The notes: generated from the letters alone by a model not told the origin. 64,000 nt of DNA from UBA6022 sp049295575 (GCA_049295575.1 JBAQQX010000002.1:372001-436000), one strand, 5' to 3'. Numbered from the stretch's first letter, positions 40,857-50,094 are shown. Program-made: numbers and translations.

Positions 40857-42789
40857 GCCTATCGTTCTTAGTAACGGCACACTGCACGTTGGGCTTAATA
40901 CCTACGGGCTCGTTCACGACTTCTACTTTCCCTATGTCGGTCTAGAGAACCACTCAGCCGGTAAATCACTCCGCCACCGGGTCGGCGTATGGATTGACGG
41001 TCGACTGAGCTGGCTTGATGACGGCAGCTGGTCGTTTAAATTTCGCTACCCGCACAGCGCACTGATTGGACATACTCAGGCGAAGCACGATGAACTTGGC
41101 GTACTGCTGGAATTTGATGATCTCGTTGATGCTGATAGTAATGCACTACTTCGCAATATTCATGTCGTGAATCTTCGCAGTGAACGACGTGAAATCCGTC
41201 TCTTTATGCACCAGGCATTCGCCATCGGTGACTCACGCAGCAATACCGACACGGCACAATACCTGCCAGACAGTAATGCCGTTCTTCATTACCGCGGCCG
41301 CCGAGCGTTTATTATCTCCGGTGATACTGACGGCCAGCCATTTGACCAGCACTCTATTGGTCTGTTTGGTATTGAAGGCCATGAAGGCACCTACCGCGAC
41401 GCCGATGACGGGGAATTGAGCCAAAGTAACGTAGAGCATGGACGAGTCGACTCAACTATCCGATTCAAGCTATCTGTCGAGGCCCTTAGCTCCACTCGCG
41501 TCCATTATTGGGTGACTGCGGCAACATCGATTAATGATGCATTGAAAATTCACAAACAAATCCAAGACCAGGGTCTCCTAAAACACCTTCATCGTACCGC
41601 GAACTGGTGGCACGAGTGGCTACTTCCGGCAATTCACGTTGCTGACAAGATTGACCCGAACCACCGAGAAACATTCCTGCGTAGCATTATGATCATAAAG
41701 TCGCAGATTGATAGCCGCGGAGCTGTTATCGCCAGTACCGACACGACGATGCTTAACTACTCAAGGGACGCCTACGGTTACTGCTGGCCGCGTGACGGGG
41801 CGTATGTCGTCTGGCCGCTTATTCGCATGGGCTATACAGAAGAAGCCCTTCGCTTCTTTGAATTCTGTCGACGTGGACTTCATCCCGGCGGCTATCTGCT
41901 CCATAAGTATCGCGCTGATGGCGCGCTCGGCTCAAGCTGGCATCCCTATATTCACGACGGCGTAGTAGCGCCACCAATCCAAGAAGACGAGACAGCACTC
42001 ACCCTCTTCGTGTTTACACAGTACTATAAGATGCATCCTAGCCAGGAAGTGCTTGAGTCATTCTATAAAAGTATGGTCTGTCCGATGGGTGACTTCTTAG
42101 CGAGCTACATTGATGAAGTCACCGGACTTCCTCGACCGAGCTACGATCTTTGGGAGGAGGTATTCTTAACCACAACCTATACTACCTCGACCGTTTACGC
42201 GGCGCTTGTTGCTGCCGCTGATCTTGCAGCACTGTCAGGTGACTCGGATAGAGCCGTAAGCTGGCGAGCAGCAGCCGATGACATTCTCGAAGCAGCTCAT
42301 AAGCACCTGTACAATGCTGATAGAAAGGCCTTTTATAAGGGTATTATCGTCAAAGACGGTGTTATCTCAAAAGACGAAACTATCGATATGTCGAGTGTCT
42401 TTGGGGCGTTCATGTTCGGACTCTTCCCGTCCGGAAGCGACGAGCTTACCGCCACTGTCGAAACCCTGAAGCAAACCTTTGGCATAAACAATGAAGTCAT
42501 CGGTTTGCCCCGTTACGAAAACGATACTTATCAGCGACAAGACGACTCCATTACTGGGAACTACTGGTTCATTACGACCTTATGGCTCGCGCAGTATTAC
42601 ATCGAACACGGCTATACCGATGAAGCAACAAAGATTCTTAGCTGGGTCAAGCAGCATGCACTTTCAACAGGCGTTATGTCCGAACAACTCAATCCGACAA
42701 ATGATGCCGTCCTATCAGTCGCTCCACTCACATGGAGCCATGCTGAATACGTTGCAACACTTCTTGATACGATAACTGAGATGAAATAA
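40849..42789 (+). CDS. GH15-family glucoamylase-like enzyme
   Basis: A 646-residue protein. An N-terminal beta-sandwich (about 1-250) is followed by an (alpha/alpha)6 barrel that contains GYCWPRDGAYVVWPLIRMGY at about 305-325 and the acid glutamate motif PSYDLWEE at about 425-433. GH15 enzymes remove glucose from alpha-glucan ends with inversion, or cleave trehalose. No signal peptide, so cytoplasmic. An AGGAGG ribosome site lies inside the GH57 gene. With GT4 and GH57 this suggests an intracellular alpha-glucan cycle. Confidence 0.85.
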   Translation: MARPIVLSNGTLHVGLNTYGLVHDFYFPYVGLENHSAGKSLRHRVGVWIDGRLSWLDDGSWSFKFRYPHSALIGHTQAKHDELGVLLEFDDLVDADSNALLRNIHVVNLRSERREIRLFMHQAFAIGDSRSNTDTAQYLPDSNAVLHYRGRRAFIISGDTDGQPFDQHSIGLFGIEGHEGTYRDADDGELSQSNVEHGRVDSTIRFKLSVEALSSTRVHYWVTAATSINDALKIHKQIQDQGLLKHLHRTANWWHEWLLPAIHVADKIDPNHRETFLRSIMIIKSQIDSRGAVIASTDTTMLNYSRDAYGYCWPRDGAYVVWPLIRMGYTEEALRFFEFCRRGLHPGGYLLHKYRADGALGSSWHPYIHDGVVAPPIQEDETALTLFVFTQYYKMHPSQEVLESFYKSMVCPMGDFLASYIDEVTGLPRPSYDLWEEVFLTTTYTTSTVYAALVAAADLAALSGDSDRAVSWRAAADDILEAAHKHLYNADRKAFYKGIIVKDGVISKDETIDMSSVFGAFMFGLFPSGSDELTATVETLKQTFGINNEVIGLPRYENDTYQRQDDSITGNYWFITTLWLAQYYIEHGYTDEATKILSWVKQHALSTGVMSEQLNPTNDAVLSVAPLTWSHAEYVATLLDTITEMK

Positions 42790-42790
42790 T

Positions 42791-43489
42791 ATGAACCAGC
42801 TGTCTCGTAACCTAAAACATCACGCTACCCGCCTTATTCATGCGACAAAGCCATCAACCCTACGCGAAACTCGACGAAAGCGAAGTATCTATCAAAAGTT
42901 CAGCGAACAGAATGGATTTGTTTATTTTGGCTACGTTGATCACACCGACGAAGATCACGGTGTTATTCGTGGGCTTACAGCCGCTCCAAAGCGAGCCGAC
43001 AGCCACTACTGTGTCGGTACGCAAAATGGCTACGACATCGCGGTTGTTGAGCGGCATATTACTGCTGGCGATAAGGCATCTTCCTCGCACATCTGGACCG
43101 TTCTTGACATCAGTCTACGCGACTCTGTCGATCATCCACACGTTTTTATAGGAACTAGTCATCATAGCGACCGTTTCTATGCTCACCTCTTCTTTAAATT
43201 CCGACACCTTCGTCAGGTGCCACTTGGCACATTCGAACAGCACGATAACCAGTTTATTTCTAACTATAGAATGTTCGCAGCACCATCGTCATTCATTGAT
43301 ACTGAACGGTTATTCTCAGCAAATCTGACACGCGTTATCGGGTCACACTTCACCCCGCTTGCCATCGAACTTGCCAATGGACACCTCTATATCTATGCAG
43401 ACAACCAGAAGGTGACGCTTGGTCTGCTTCAGACAATGCTCCAAAACGGGCTATGGCTCGCTGAGGCGTTAGATAAGAAGACTGGCTAA
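42791..43489 (+). CDS. Unknown protein of the alpha-glucan operon
   Basis: A 232-residue soluble protein. A basic N terminus (about 1-30, many H and R) precedes a mostly beta domain with aromatic and histidine-rich strands (FVYFGYVDHTDEDHG, SSHIWTVLDISL, FIGTSHHSDRFYAHLFFKFRH). No catalytic motif is recognised. It begins one base after the GH15 stop, so it is surely co-transcribed and likely linked to glucan handling or its control. Confidence 0.5.
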   Translation: MNQLSRNLKHHATRLIHATKPSTLRETRRKRSIYQKFSEQNGFVYFGYVDHTDEDHGVIRGLTAAPKRADSHYCVGTQNGYDIAVVERHITAGDKASSSHIWTVLDISLRDSVDHPHVFIGTSHHSDRFYAHLFFKFRHLRQVPLGTFEQHDNQFISNYRMFAAPSSFIDTERLFSANLTRVIGSHFTPLAIELANGHLYIYADNQKVTLGLLQTMLQNGLWLAEALDKKTG

Positions 43490-43573
43490 TCGTCACTAAC
43501 TGACATCAGTGAGTTTCGTCCGATTATATTTCCAAAGCAAAAAGCCACGACCTTACGGAGTGGCTTATTGCTT

Positions 43574-43658
43574 TGGTGCTGGAAGTAGGACTCGAACCTA
43601 CGAAGCCGAAAGGCGGGAGATTTACAGTCTCCTGTGATTGCCACTACACGATTCCAGC
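43574..43658 (-). tRNA. tRNA-Tyr (anticodon GTA)
   Basis: Acceptor GCTGGAA/TTCCAGC, discriminator A, encoded CCA, anticodon GTA in CTGTAAA, and the long variable arm (CCCGCCTTTCGGC) of class II tRNAs. Confidence 0.95.
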
Positions 43659-43701
43659 TTATATATCCATCATAAAGCAACGAAACGTCATTACTTTATC
43701 A

Positions 43702-43778
43702 TGGAGCCGCTTTACGGATTCGAACCGTAGACCTGCTGTTTACAAAACAGCTGCTCTAACCAACTGAGCTAAAGCGGC
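43702..43778 (-). tRNA. tRNA-Thr (anticodon TGT)
   Basis: Acceptor GCCGCTT, T-arm CTACG-GTTCGAA-TCCGTAAAG region and the anticodon loop TTTGTAA with TGT; CCA is encoded. Two threonine tRNAs sit side by side here on opposite strands. Confidence 0.9.
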
Positions 43779-43867
43779 ATGTGCACGAAGTACAGATATA
43801 AGTGTACCGAAAAGTAGACGTCTTTTCAACCCTAAATTTAAAGAATCTGCCACTAACGTCACTTGGT

Positions 43868-43889
43868 TTTTTACCTCTCTTTTGCTACA
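43868..43889 (+). promoter_or_regulatory. Promoter of tRNA-Thr(GGT)
   Basis: TTGGTT, 17 bases, then the extended -10 TGC-TACAAT, about 15 bases before the tRNA. The same extended -10 occurs at the deaminase gene (9102-9110). Confidence 0.6.
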
Positions 43890-43903
43890 ATTGTCCGAGG
43901 TAC

Positions 43904-43978
<75 letters not shown>

Positions 43979-44016
43979 TTTTTGTGCCCGTACCCCTAGC
44001 AATCACGGTTATTTTA

Positions 44017-44025
44017 TGCTAGTAT
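44017..44025 (+). promoter_or_regulatory. Extended -10 of rpmG
   Basis: ATTTTATGCTAGTAT (TGC-TAGTAT) is identical over 15 bases to the promoter upstream of rplF on the minus strand (60207-60221). A 37-base leader follows. Confidence 0.55.
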
Positions 44026-44062
44026 AGGTAAGATTGATATAACAACCGTAAGTGAGTTTATA

Positions 44063-44269
44063 ATGGCAAAGAAGAATACAAAGCGTAAATTGGTTGGCCT
44101 CGTTAGCGAGCTAAGCGGTCACCGTACGTACTACACTACTAAAAACGTACAAAACACGACTGAAAAGATCAGCCTCAAGAAGTATGATCCTATCGCTCGA
44201 ACACACGCTCTCTACGTAGAGACAAAAAAGAACCTCGGACGTAACGAGATCAAACCACGTAAGGGATAA
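44063..44269 (+). CDS. rpmG: Ribosomal protein L33
   Basis: A 68-residue basic protein with the L33 core: KKNTKRKLVGLVSELSGHRTYYTTKNVQNT, then KISLKKYDPIARTHALYVETKK. The zinc cysteines of the C+ form are absent, so it is a C-minus L33. It is about 15 residues longer than typical because of a longer C terminus. A good terminator follows and it is expressed alone. Confidence 0.9.
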   Translation: MAKKNTKRKLVGLVSELSGHRTYYTTKNVQNTTEKISLKKYDPIARTHALYVETKKNLGRNEIKPRKG

Positions 44270-44276
44270 TCCTTAC

Positions 44277-44310
44277 AAAAGACTCCCTCACTTGAGGGAG
44301 TCTTTATTTG
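44277..44310 (+). terminator. Terminator after rpmG
   Basis: GACTCCCTC-actt-GAGGGAGTC followed by TTTATTTG. Confidence 0.85.
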
Positions 44311-44348
44311 TATTCACTTGATTGCTGTCTACGTTATACTATATACAT

Positions 44349-44600
44349 ATGAAGAAATTATCCTCTCGTACCACAGTAGAGCCATGTAATCTAGGAGTAA
44401 CAGCTATCGCAGCTTGCTTCGCCTTGCTCGCCGGCGCAATCACTTACAGCCTTCTACCGCTTAATCTATCTGATATAAATTCAATTATCTTCTTTTCTAT
44501 AGGCGTAGTGGTTTTTCTGCTAACACTCGCAGTCGCTATCTATGGCAGAAAAAGTATATTAAAGACCTTCATTGAAGGCCTTATGAATTACTCAGCGTAG
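44349..44600 (+). CDS. Small two-helix membrane protein, unknown
   Basis: An 83-residue protein with two membrane helices (about residues 18-38 and 46-66), a short basic N terminus and a basic end (GRKSILKTF). The ATG at 44349 lies eight bases after TATACT, so almost no leader; the earlier ATG at 44322 falls over the promoter. No family recognised. Confidence 0.45.
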   Translation: MKKLSSRTTVEPCNLGVTAIAACFALLAGAITYSLLPLNLSDINSIIFFSIGVVVFLLTLAVAIYGRKSILKTFIEGLMNYSA

Positions 44601-44642
44601 TAAAGATATATTACCAATGCTGTCTATTGCATACAGTAGCGG

Positions 44643-45296
44643 CTACATCACGACACGTCGAGGTTGACGTACGCGTTTTGGCTGGTTTTGAGGAATAATC
44701 ATTTTCGCTGACTTTTCGCGAAGACTTGTTGCAATTTCTGTTTGTCCAGTGCGCTCATAGGCGTCTGCAAGAATATTAAGCGTTTGAGGAATTGGATCTA
44801 GCTCAACGGCACGTTCAAGACTCGTAATCATCTTCTTATCATTACCGAGTTTCTCTTGTACCTTGGCATACGCGATATGCCTTGCCGAGAGATCACCTTC
44901 CATAGCAAGAGCTTGCTCAAAGGCCAATGCAGCTTTCTCGTAGCTCTTGGTTTCAAAGTAGATAAGCCCGACGTTATGAAGGCTGCTTGCGCTTGGCTCG
45001 AGTGACTGGGCAATCTCAAAACATTCGATAGCATCTTTAAACGCCTGCTGTTTAGCATACAAAATACCAAGACGATTATAGGCCGTAGCATTACGCTCAT
45101 CTACGCGCAAAATAGTCAGAAGCGCTTTTTCAGCACGAAGGTATTTCTTTTCTCGCAGCGATTCTTGAGCGATCTGCCATAAACCTTCAAGTTTGTCAGA
45201 TAGCTTTGACGGCAAATCGGCAACAGCCTCTCCGAGAGTTTGGCGTTGAGTTACGGCCCAAGCACCTAGTAATGCAACCAAAATAAGTCCTAACAT
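44643..45296 (-). CDS. Membrane-anchored TPR protein
   Basis: A 217-residue protein. One N-terminal membrane helix (MLGLILVALLGAWAVT) anchors four to five tetratricopeptide repeats at about 40-195 (ATAYNRLGILYAKQQAFKDAI, ASSLHNVGLIYFETKSYEKAA, ARHIAYAKVQEKLGNDKKM, PQTLNILADAYERTGQTEIA). TPRs hold protein complexes together. The basic tail (PKRVRQPRRVVM) is odd. It lies just downstream of the delta' gene on the same strand, so the two may be co-transcribed. Confidence 0.8.
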   Translation of the reverse strand: MLGLILVALLGAWAVTQRQTLGEAVADLPSKLSDKLEGLWQIAQESLREKKYLRAEKALLTILRVDERNATAYNRLGILYAKQQAFKDAIECFEIAQSLEPSASSLHNVGLIYFETKSYEKAALAFEQALAMEGDLSARHIAYAKVQEKLGNDKKMITSLERAVELDPIPQTLNILADAYERTGQTEIATSLREKSAKMIIPQNQPKRVRQPRRVVM

Positions 45297-45307
45297 TGTA
45301 CTTTTTA

Positions 45308-46135
45308 TTATACCACAAGCGTTAGGAGCTGAAGGCGAATGTTACCGTTCGCCTCGATGGCGTCATATATAGACGAAAGACGATCAAGCTGCCTAACCAT
45401 CTTTAGCTGCGGCTGCACTTTAAGGCTATGCTCAATAATCTTCATACAATCTTTGATCATCAGTAATGTCTTTGGTCGATCATCCTTATGTGATTGAACA
45501 ACCAAAAGCTTATCATACGCGCTGCCTTGAAGGAATGTACGTGCGTCGCGCATAATAGCTACGCGCCTAGCAAAGTACTCATCATCTTGATTAAGTCGAA
45601 TTAACTCAGCCGGTAAACCATTAGCCATAAATAATAGCTGCGAGCGTTTTGTCGCGTTATCTACCTTAAGTGAATCGAGTAGCTCATTTGACTGCTCGGC
45701 AGTAGTCCGCCGCAGCTCAACGTGTTGCACACGAGATCGTATCGTTGGCAAAAGTCGACTTGGCTCATGGGAAGCCAAAATAAATGACGTTCCCTCGGCT
45801 GGCTCTTCGAGGAGTTTCAAGAAAGCATTCTGAGCCTGATGGCTCATGCGCTCGGCGTAGTCGATAACAATAATGCGTGCGCCAGACTGCTTTGTGCGCG
45901 TCTGTGAGTAGAGCCGACGAATACTATCGACCGTAATACTTCCCTTGTCTAGGTCAACCTTATCATCTTTCTCAGGCAAGACAACTGTGGCATGTTTTGA
46001 ATAGGTAGCCGCCACATTTCGAGCGATAGTACCCAGTCCGACTCCCTCGTCCGCGCTCAATAAGAGTGCGTGTGGCAAACGAGCAATAACCTTAGAAAGT
46101 AACGCATCACTAGTGGGATGCATTACAAGACTCAC
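45308..46135 (-). CDS. holB: DNA polymerase III delta' subunit
   Basis: A 275-residue clamp-loader protein. LLLSADEGVGLGTIARNVA is the degenerate P-loop typical of delta'; ARIIVIDYAERMSHQAQNAFLKLLEEPAEGTSFILASHEPSRLLPTIRSR is the hallmark stretch from Walker B to the SRC-like motif (here SRV). The zinc cysteines are absent. The C-terminal collar domain is short. It helps load the sliding clamp. Its start overlaps the rluD stop by four bases. Confidence 0.85.
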   Translation of the reverse strand: MSLVMHPTSDALLSKVIARLPHALLLSADEGVGLGTIARNVAATYSKHATVVLPEKDDKVDLDKGSITVDSIRRLYSQTRTKQSGARIIVIDYAERMSHQAQNAFLKLLEEPAEGTSFILASHEPSRLLPTIRSRVQHVELRRTTAEQSNELLDSLKVDNATKRSQLLFMANGLPAELIRLNQDDEYFARRVAIMRDARTFLQGSAYDKLLVVQSHKDDRPKTLLMIKDCMKIIEHSLKVQPQLKMVRQLDRLSSIYDAIEANGNIRLQLLTLVV

Positions 46136-47301
46136 AGGTCTTTGGCCTCACTGAAGTGCTCGACAAATAAGGCTGGGATAGGAGCATGGAAGATCTTCCG
46201 CTCACCGCCCGGAATAGTAATTTCTAGGCTTGTTGCATGAAGATAAAGGCGATCGGCTGCTTTGCCATATACCTTATCACCTAGAATAGGCGTGCCAATA
46301 TACTGCATATGTACGCGTAGCTGGTGAGTACGGCCAGTATGAGGCTTGAGAACAACAAGTGTTTCACGGTCTTTCTCGGCAATAACTTCATAGAGTGTCA
46401 AAGCGGCCTTACCTTTTGGATCAACGCGGAACGTGCTCGGTGCCGATGGAGCACGGCCAATTGGTAGATCAAGCTTAGCTTTCGCCACTTTTGGCGTACC
46501 GCGAAGGATTGCTGTATAGGTCTTCTTCGTGCGACGATCACTAAACTGCTTCTGGAGCATCGTAGCGGTTGCCTCGTTGCGTGCGCCAATCATAATACCA
46601 CTCGTGTCGCGGTCTAGGCGGTGAACGATACCCGGGCGATTAGAATCGCTATTGTGCGTTGAGTACCGGCGGAAAAACTCACCGACAGTAAACTCTTCAC
46701 TAAGCGCACCCTTTGCATGGCTCAAGATGCCGATCGGCTTGTTGATAACGATAACATTATCATCAATATAGATGATCGGGAGCTCTTGACCGGTAAAATC
46801 AACAGCATCTGGCATTTCAATGGCGATACTATCAGCGCTTGTAATATCAAATTTCGGAGATAAGCGAACTTCACCGTTTACTTTAACGTGACCAGCTTTA
46901 ACATGCTTCTGCCATGTACTGCGAGAGATCTCCGGGTAGCGTTCGGCAAGCTCAAGATCAAGACGTTTCTTGTTTGATGTCTCTACGAACAAATAGCAAT
47001 CCTTGCCTTTAAATGGCAGTCCGTACGTGGTCATATGATCGTTTGGATTTTCAATCACTTCACCAAGGACACTTTGCTTTTCGGTCTGTACTTGCTGGAG
47101 GATATATTCTGTATCATCTTCAGCTAGGTCATCAAAAAGGACATAGAACTGACGCTTATTAAAGCGAAACGATACCATTGTGCTTTTTTCTGTTGGATTT
47201 GAAAACTTCACCATTTCAATATGGCGAGGAACATTCTCTTCGCCGGCCAGGTTGAACCGGCGCAAAATAGCGATAATATCTGAGCTTGAAATTTTAACCA
47301 T
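46132..47301 (-). CDS. RluA/RluD-family pseudouridine synthase
   Basis: A 389-residue protein. An extra N-terminal domain of about 110 residues, not part of the standard family, is followed by an S4 RNA-binding domain (about 118-165, SRSTWQKHVKAGHVKVNGEV) and the synthase domain, with the catalytic aspartate in HRLDRDTSG at about 226-234. It converts uridine to pseudouridine in 23S rRNA, the RluD or RluC sites being most likely. It overlaps holB by four bases and abuts trpS. The N-terminal extension may be lineage-specific. Confidence 0.85.
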   Translation of the reverse strand: MVKISSSDIIAILRRFNLAGEENVPRHIEMVKFSNPTEKSTMVSFRFNKRQFYVLFDDLAEDDTEYILQQVQTEKQSVLGEVIENPNDHMTTYGLPFKGKDCYLFVETSNKKRLDLELAERYPEISRSTWQKHVKAGHVKVNGEVRLSPKFDITSADSIAIEMPDAVDFTGQELPIIYIDDNVIVINKPIGILSHAKGALSEEFTVGEFFRRYSTHNSDSNRPGIVHRLDRDTSGIMIGARNEATATMLQKQFSDRRTKKTYTAILRGTPKVAKAKLDLPIGRAPSAPSTFRVDPKGKAALTLYEVIAEKDRETLVVLKPHTGRTHQLRVHMQYIGTPILGDKVYGKAADRLYLHATSLEITIPGGERKIFHAPIPALFVEHFSEAKDL

Positions 47302-48338
47302 TATTTATCTTTCTGACGGAGTCCGACAGCTTGTTGAGCGCGAAGCAAGGTTGCATTCGCAGTAGGTGTTAAGTCACGCTCGGATTGTTCTAATTTTGCC
47401 AGTAGCTGGTCTTCGGTAATCGCATTATACTTTGCTTGAAAATCAATCAAGAAATTACGTACAGCCTCAGCGACAACCTTCTTGAAGTCACCGTATCGCT
47501 CGTTGCCTTCCCATTCGGCCGTTACTTCGTCTTGCGGACGACCGGTAAGGAGAGCGAGGATCTGAAGCAGACTCGTAATACCAGGCTGCGCACTCCAGTC
47601 AAAATGAATGCTCGCAAGGCTGTCTGTTGTCGCACCCATAATCTTTTTAGCAGCAATATCAGGATCATCATTGAGAAGAATTTTCGATTTCTCATCTTGT
47701 GAGCTCTTACTCATCTTCTTTGTCGGATCAGTTAGGCTCCGGATGCGAAGGCCGTTATCGCGCTCAATGAACTGAGTTTGCGTTTTGGTTGCTTCGGGCA
47801 CAGTAAAGACGTCGCCGAATTTATTATTGAATCGAGTTGCAATATCCCGCGTAATTTCGATGTGCTGGAATTGATCCTCGCCGACGGGAATGTACTTTGC
47901 ATTGTAGAGCAGGATGTCGGCAGCCATAAGTACAGGGTAATTGAATAGTCCCATTGTGACACTTTCGTTATGTTCACCGGACTTCTCTTTGAACTGAGTC
48001 ATGCGGCTCATTTCGCCGACATAAGTGAAGCAATCAAGAATCCAAGTTAGCTCACTATGAGCCGAGATGTAACTCTGCCGGTATAAGAACGTATTCGGAT
48101 CGTCAAGATTGAGACCGGCAGCAACAAAATACTTAAGATTGTGGAGTGTATTCTGGTATAGCTTCGTATGATCGATTGGTGTCGTGAAGCTATGAAGGTC
48201 AGGCACGAACATATTGATCTGGTACTCACCTGCGTATTGGCGCTGCATATCGACCATTGGCACGAAGGCACCCAAATAATTACCAAGGGTAGGTTCTTCG
48301 TTGGCACGAACGCCGGTCAGGATAACAGGTTTTGTCAT
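47301..48338 (-). CDS. trpS: Tryptophanyl-tRNA synthetase
   Basis: A 345-residue class I synthetase. The HIGH-like motif is PTLGNYLGAF at about 16-25 and KMSKS is in KKMSKSSQD at about 209-217. It joins tryptophan to tRNA-Trp, whose gene is the probable integration site of the mobile element at 34513-34587. Length and motif spacing are normal. The stop overlaps the start of the pseudouridine synthase gene by one base. Confidence 0.95.
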   Translation of the reverse strand: MTKPVILTGVRANEEPTLGNYLGAFVPMVDMQRQYAGEYQINMFVPDLHSFTTPIDHTKLYQNTLHNLKYFVAAGLNLDDPNTFLYRQSYISAHSELTWILDCFTYVGEMSRMTQFKEKSGEHNESVTMGLFNYPVLMAADILLYNAKYIPVGEDQFQHIEITRDIATRFNNKFGDVFTVPEATKTQTQFIERDNGLRIRSLTDPTKKMSKSSQDEKSKILLNDDPDIAAKKIMGATTDSLASIHFDWSAQPGITSLLQILALLTGRPQDEVTAEWEGNERYGDFKKVVAEAVRNFLIDFQAKYNAITEDQLLAKLEQSERDLTPTANATLLRAQQAVGLRQKDK

Positions 48339-48340
48339 AG

Positions 48341-49009
48341 TTACCTCTTATTATACCCTATTTCGGCCATTATTAATTGCATATCGTCGATAAGATGAGG
48401 TAACTGTGGATTACGCAGAATTGATTGAATTGTTTCCGGTGTCCATGCCGCTTGTCGTCTTTGCAGCGCGTCAATAAGATCCTCACCCGATGTCGTTAAC
48501 ATGCCTGCGTCACGCTGCTCACTCAGACTCGGCAGTAGCGCCCGACAAAGCAAGGCTAACGGAGCCTGAGAGTTTGCCATAAGCCTATCGTGCTCGTCCA
48601 CTGACATGCAATTTACTTTGTAGCCTAGCTCGATAAGATGCACCTCCACTTCCTTTGTGTGCGCCGCGTCAGACGCGACGACCGCCGCAGCATGCTTATT
48701 CATTAGCAGGTGCACAATAGCACCGTCACCTTCTAAGAACTCCTCACTGAAGCGTCGACTTGTGTCCATCGTACTGTCGTGAAGTATAATCATTGCCGAC
48801 GACGCTAAAAACCACTCAGCCTCCCCTAATTGATCGAGCGGAGCGCACACATGGATAATGTTACATTTCCTCAAAAGCAGGGCCAACGACGCCGAATGAG
48901 AAATGAGCGGATCACTGACAATAACTTCAGCTTCGTTATTATTTAGTTTCTCAACCAGTTGACTTCCTAGATCACCGGCCGCGCCGATGACACCAATTAC
49001 CTGTTTCAC
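48341..49009 (-). CDS. Prephenate-dehydrogenase-like (TyrA) protein
   Basis: A 222-residue protein. It has a Rossmann start VIGVIGAAGDLGSQLVEKL (GxxGxxG, as in TyrA), then IIHVCAPLDQL and a HDSTMDTS stretch where TyrA has its catalytic region; HLLMNKH gives the later histidine. It is about 50 residues shorter than typical TyrA because the C-terminal dimer domain is reduced. TyrA oxidises prephenate on the way to tyrosine. No other aromatic-pathway gene is in the window and CPR members rarely keep that pathway, so it may serve another role. It lies upstream of trpS with a two-base gap. Confidence 0.6.
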   Translation of the reverse strand: MKQVIGVIGAAGDLGSQLVEKLNNNEAEVIVSDPLISHSASLALLLRKCNIIHVCAPLDQLGEAEWFLASSAMIILHDSTMDTSRRFSEEFLEGDGAIVHLLMNKHAAAVVASDAAHTKEVEVHLIELGYKVNCMSVDEHDRLMANSQAPLALLCRALLPSLSEQRDAGMLTTSGEDLIDALQRRQAAWTPETIQSILRNPQLPHLIDDMQLIMAEIGYNKR

Positions 49010-49046
49010 GTTATATCCTTTCGTTCATGCATACTATCAAATAATA

Positions 49047-49072
49047 AAGAAACCGTCTGGTGACGGTTTCTT
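49047..49072. terminator. Hairpin AAGAAACCGTC/GACGGTTTCTT
   Basis: An 11-base perfect stem with a TGGT loop, flanked by A/T-rich sequence. A second structured stretch, CAAACCGT...ACGGTTTG with inner CACGA/TCGTG, follows at about 49110-49175. They lie between two minus-strand genes, just downstream of the hydrolase gene's promoter side. No gene is seen in 49010-49218. Confidence 0.6.
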
Positions 49073-49218
49073 CAGTACTTTAAATGCAAGATTGTGTTAT
49101 TTTAAAACACGGAACAAACCGTCACGAGAAGTATCGTGATAGTAATAACTAAAGGCAATTACGGTTTGTGCTATCATATCGTTACAATATCATAATAGCT
49201 ATCTGCTGACAAGAAATC

Positions 49219-50046
49219 TTATTTCTTTGCTTTATATTCGACTGAATCAATCGCCTTGAGTACTTCTCTCACTACCGTTGATACATACCTACCCTTTACC
49301 TCATGTCCGGCAATCACGCTCACTAGATGCGCACTCTTATTAGCACGAATAAGACTTTTAATATTACCGAGAATCACAACTGGATCAAGCGATCCGTGAA
49401 TAATTGTCATTGGTTTTTTAACCGTCTTAGCATCATCTAATGCTGTCTGGTTAATGATACACGCTTCAAGTGCCGCCATGTACGAGGCTACGTTATTCTC
49501 GGTGACATTAAACGCTTTGTTAAGCATACCTAGTTTCATTGCTAGGCCGGCAATCGCTACGAATTGCTCCGGGTGGCGATGTATGAGTCCATATAAATCG
49601 TTAAGAAGCTTGTCGCGCGAAATATGAGAGGCCCCAGTACCACCCACCTTGTAAAACGGCGGACTGCATAATATGAGATTCTTAACCAGCAACGGATAGC
49701 TCTTAGCAACCTCTACGGCTACGAGCGAGCCAAGAGAGTGCCCGACGATTGTTAGTTTTGTCCGCACTCCATAGCGAAGCAATGTGGCAATCACCGACCG
49801 CGCCTGGGTTTTAGCATTATAGATCGCCCAGTCAGGACATGGCGATTCGCCAAATCCCATCAGATCTATGGCAATCACATTTACAGTATCTGGTAGACGA
49901 TCAATAACATCAGTCCACGCAAGTGCCGAATTACCGATACCATGGATAAAAAGTACCGTCTCAGAAGCAATTTTATTCTTTCTATGTACTTGCACGTGAA
50001 GAGTGTACGGAATGCGCAGCCAGCGATGAAATAACGTGTCAAACAT
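49219..50046 (-). CDS. Alpha/beta-hydrolase
   Basis: A 275-residue protein with the hydrolase fold: oxyanion region FIHGIGNSALAW at about 32-43, nucleophile elbow VGHSLGSL at about 101-108, acid aspartate in HGSLDPVV at about 217-224, and histidine in VIAGHEVKG at about 243-251. Substrate unknown; the size suits an esterase or peptidase of the MhpC/BioH group. No signal peptide. Its promoter faces that of the small plus-strand gene at 50095. Confidence 0.85.
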   Translation of the reverse strand: MFDTLFHRWLRIPYTLHVQVHRKNKIASETVLFIHGIGNSALAWTDVIDRLPDTVNVIAIDLMGFGESPCPDWAIYNAKTQARSVIATLLRYGVRTKLTIVGHSLGSLVAVEVAKSYPLLVKNLILCSPPFYKVGGTGASHISRDKLLNDLYGLIHRHPEQFVAIAGLAMKLGMLNKAFNVTENNVASYMAALEACIINQTALDDAKTVKKPMTIIHGSLDPVVILGNIKSLIRANKSAHLVSVIAGHEVKGRYVSTVVREVLKAIDSVEYKAKK

Positions 50047-50094
50047 TCCTACTAGTATACAAGGCTCAATGTGAGATTAGCTATTCTCGCAGTT

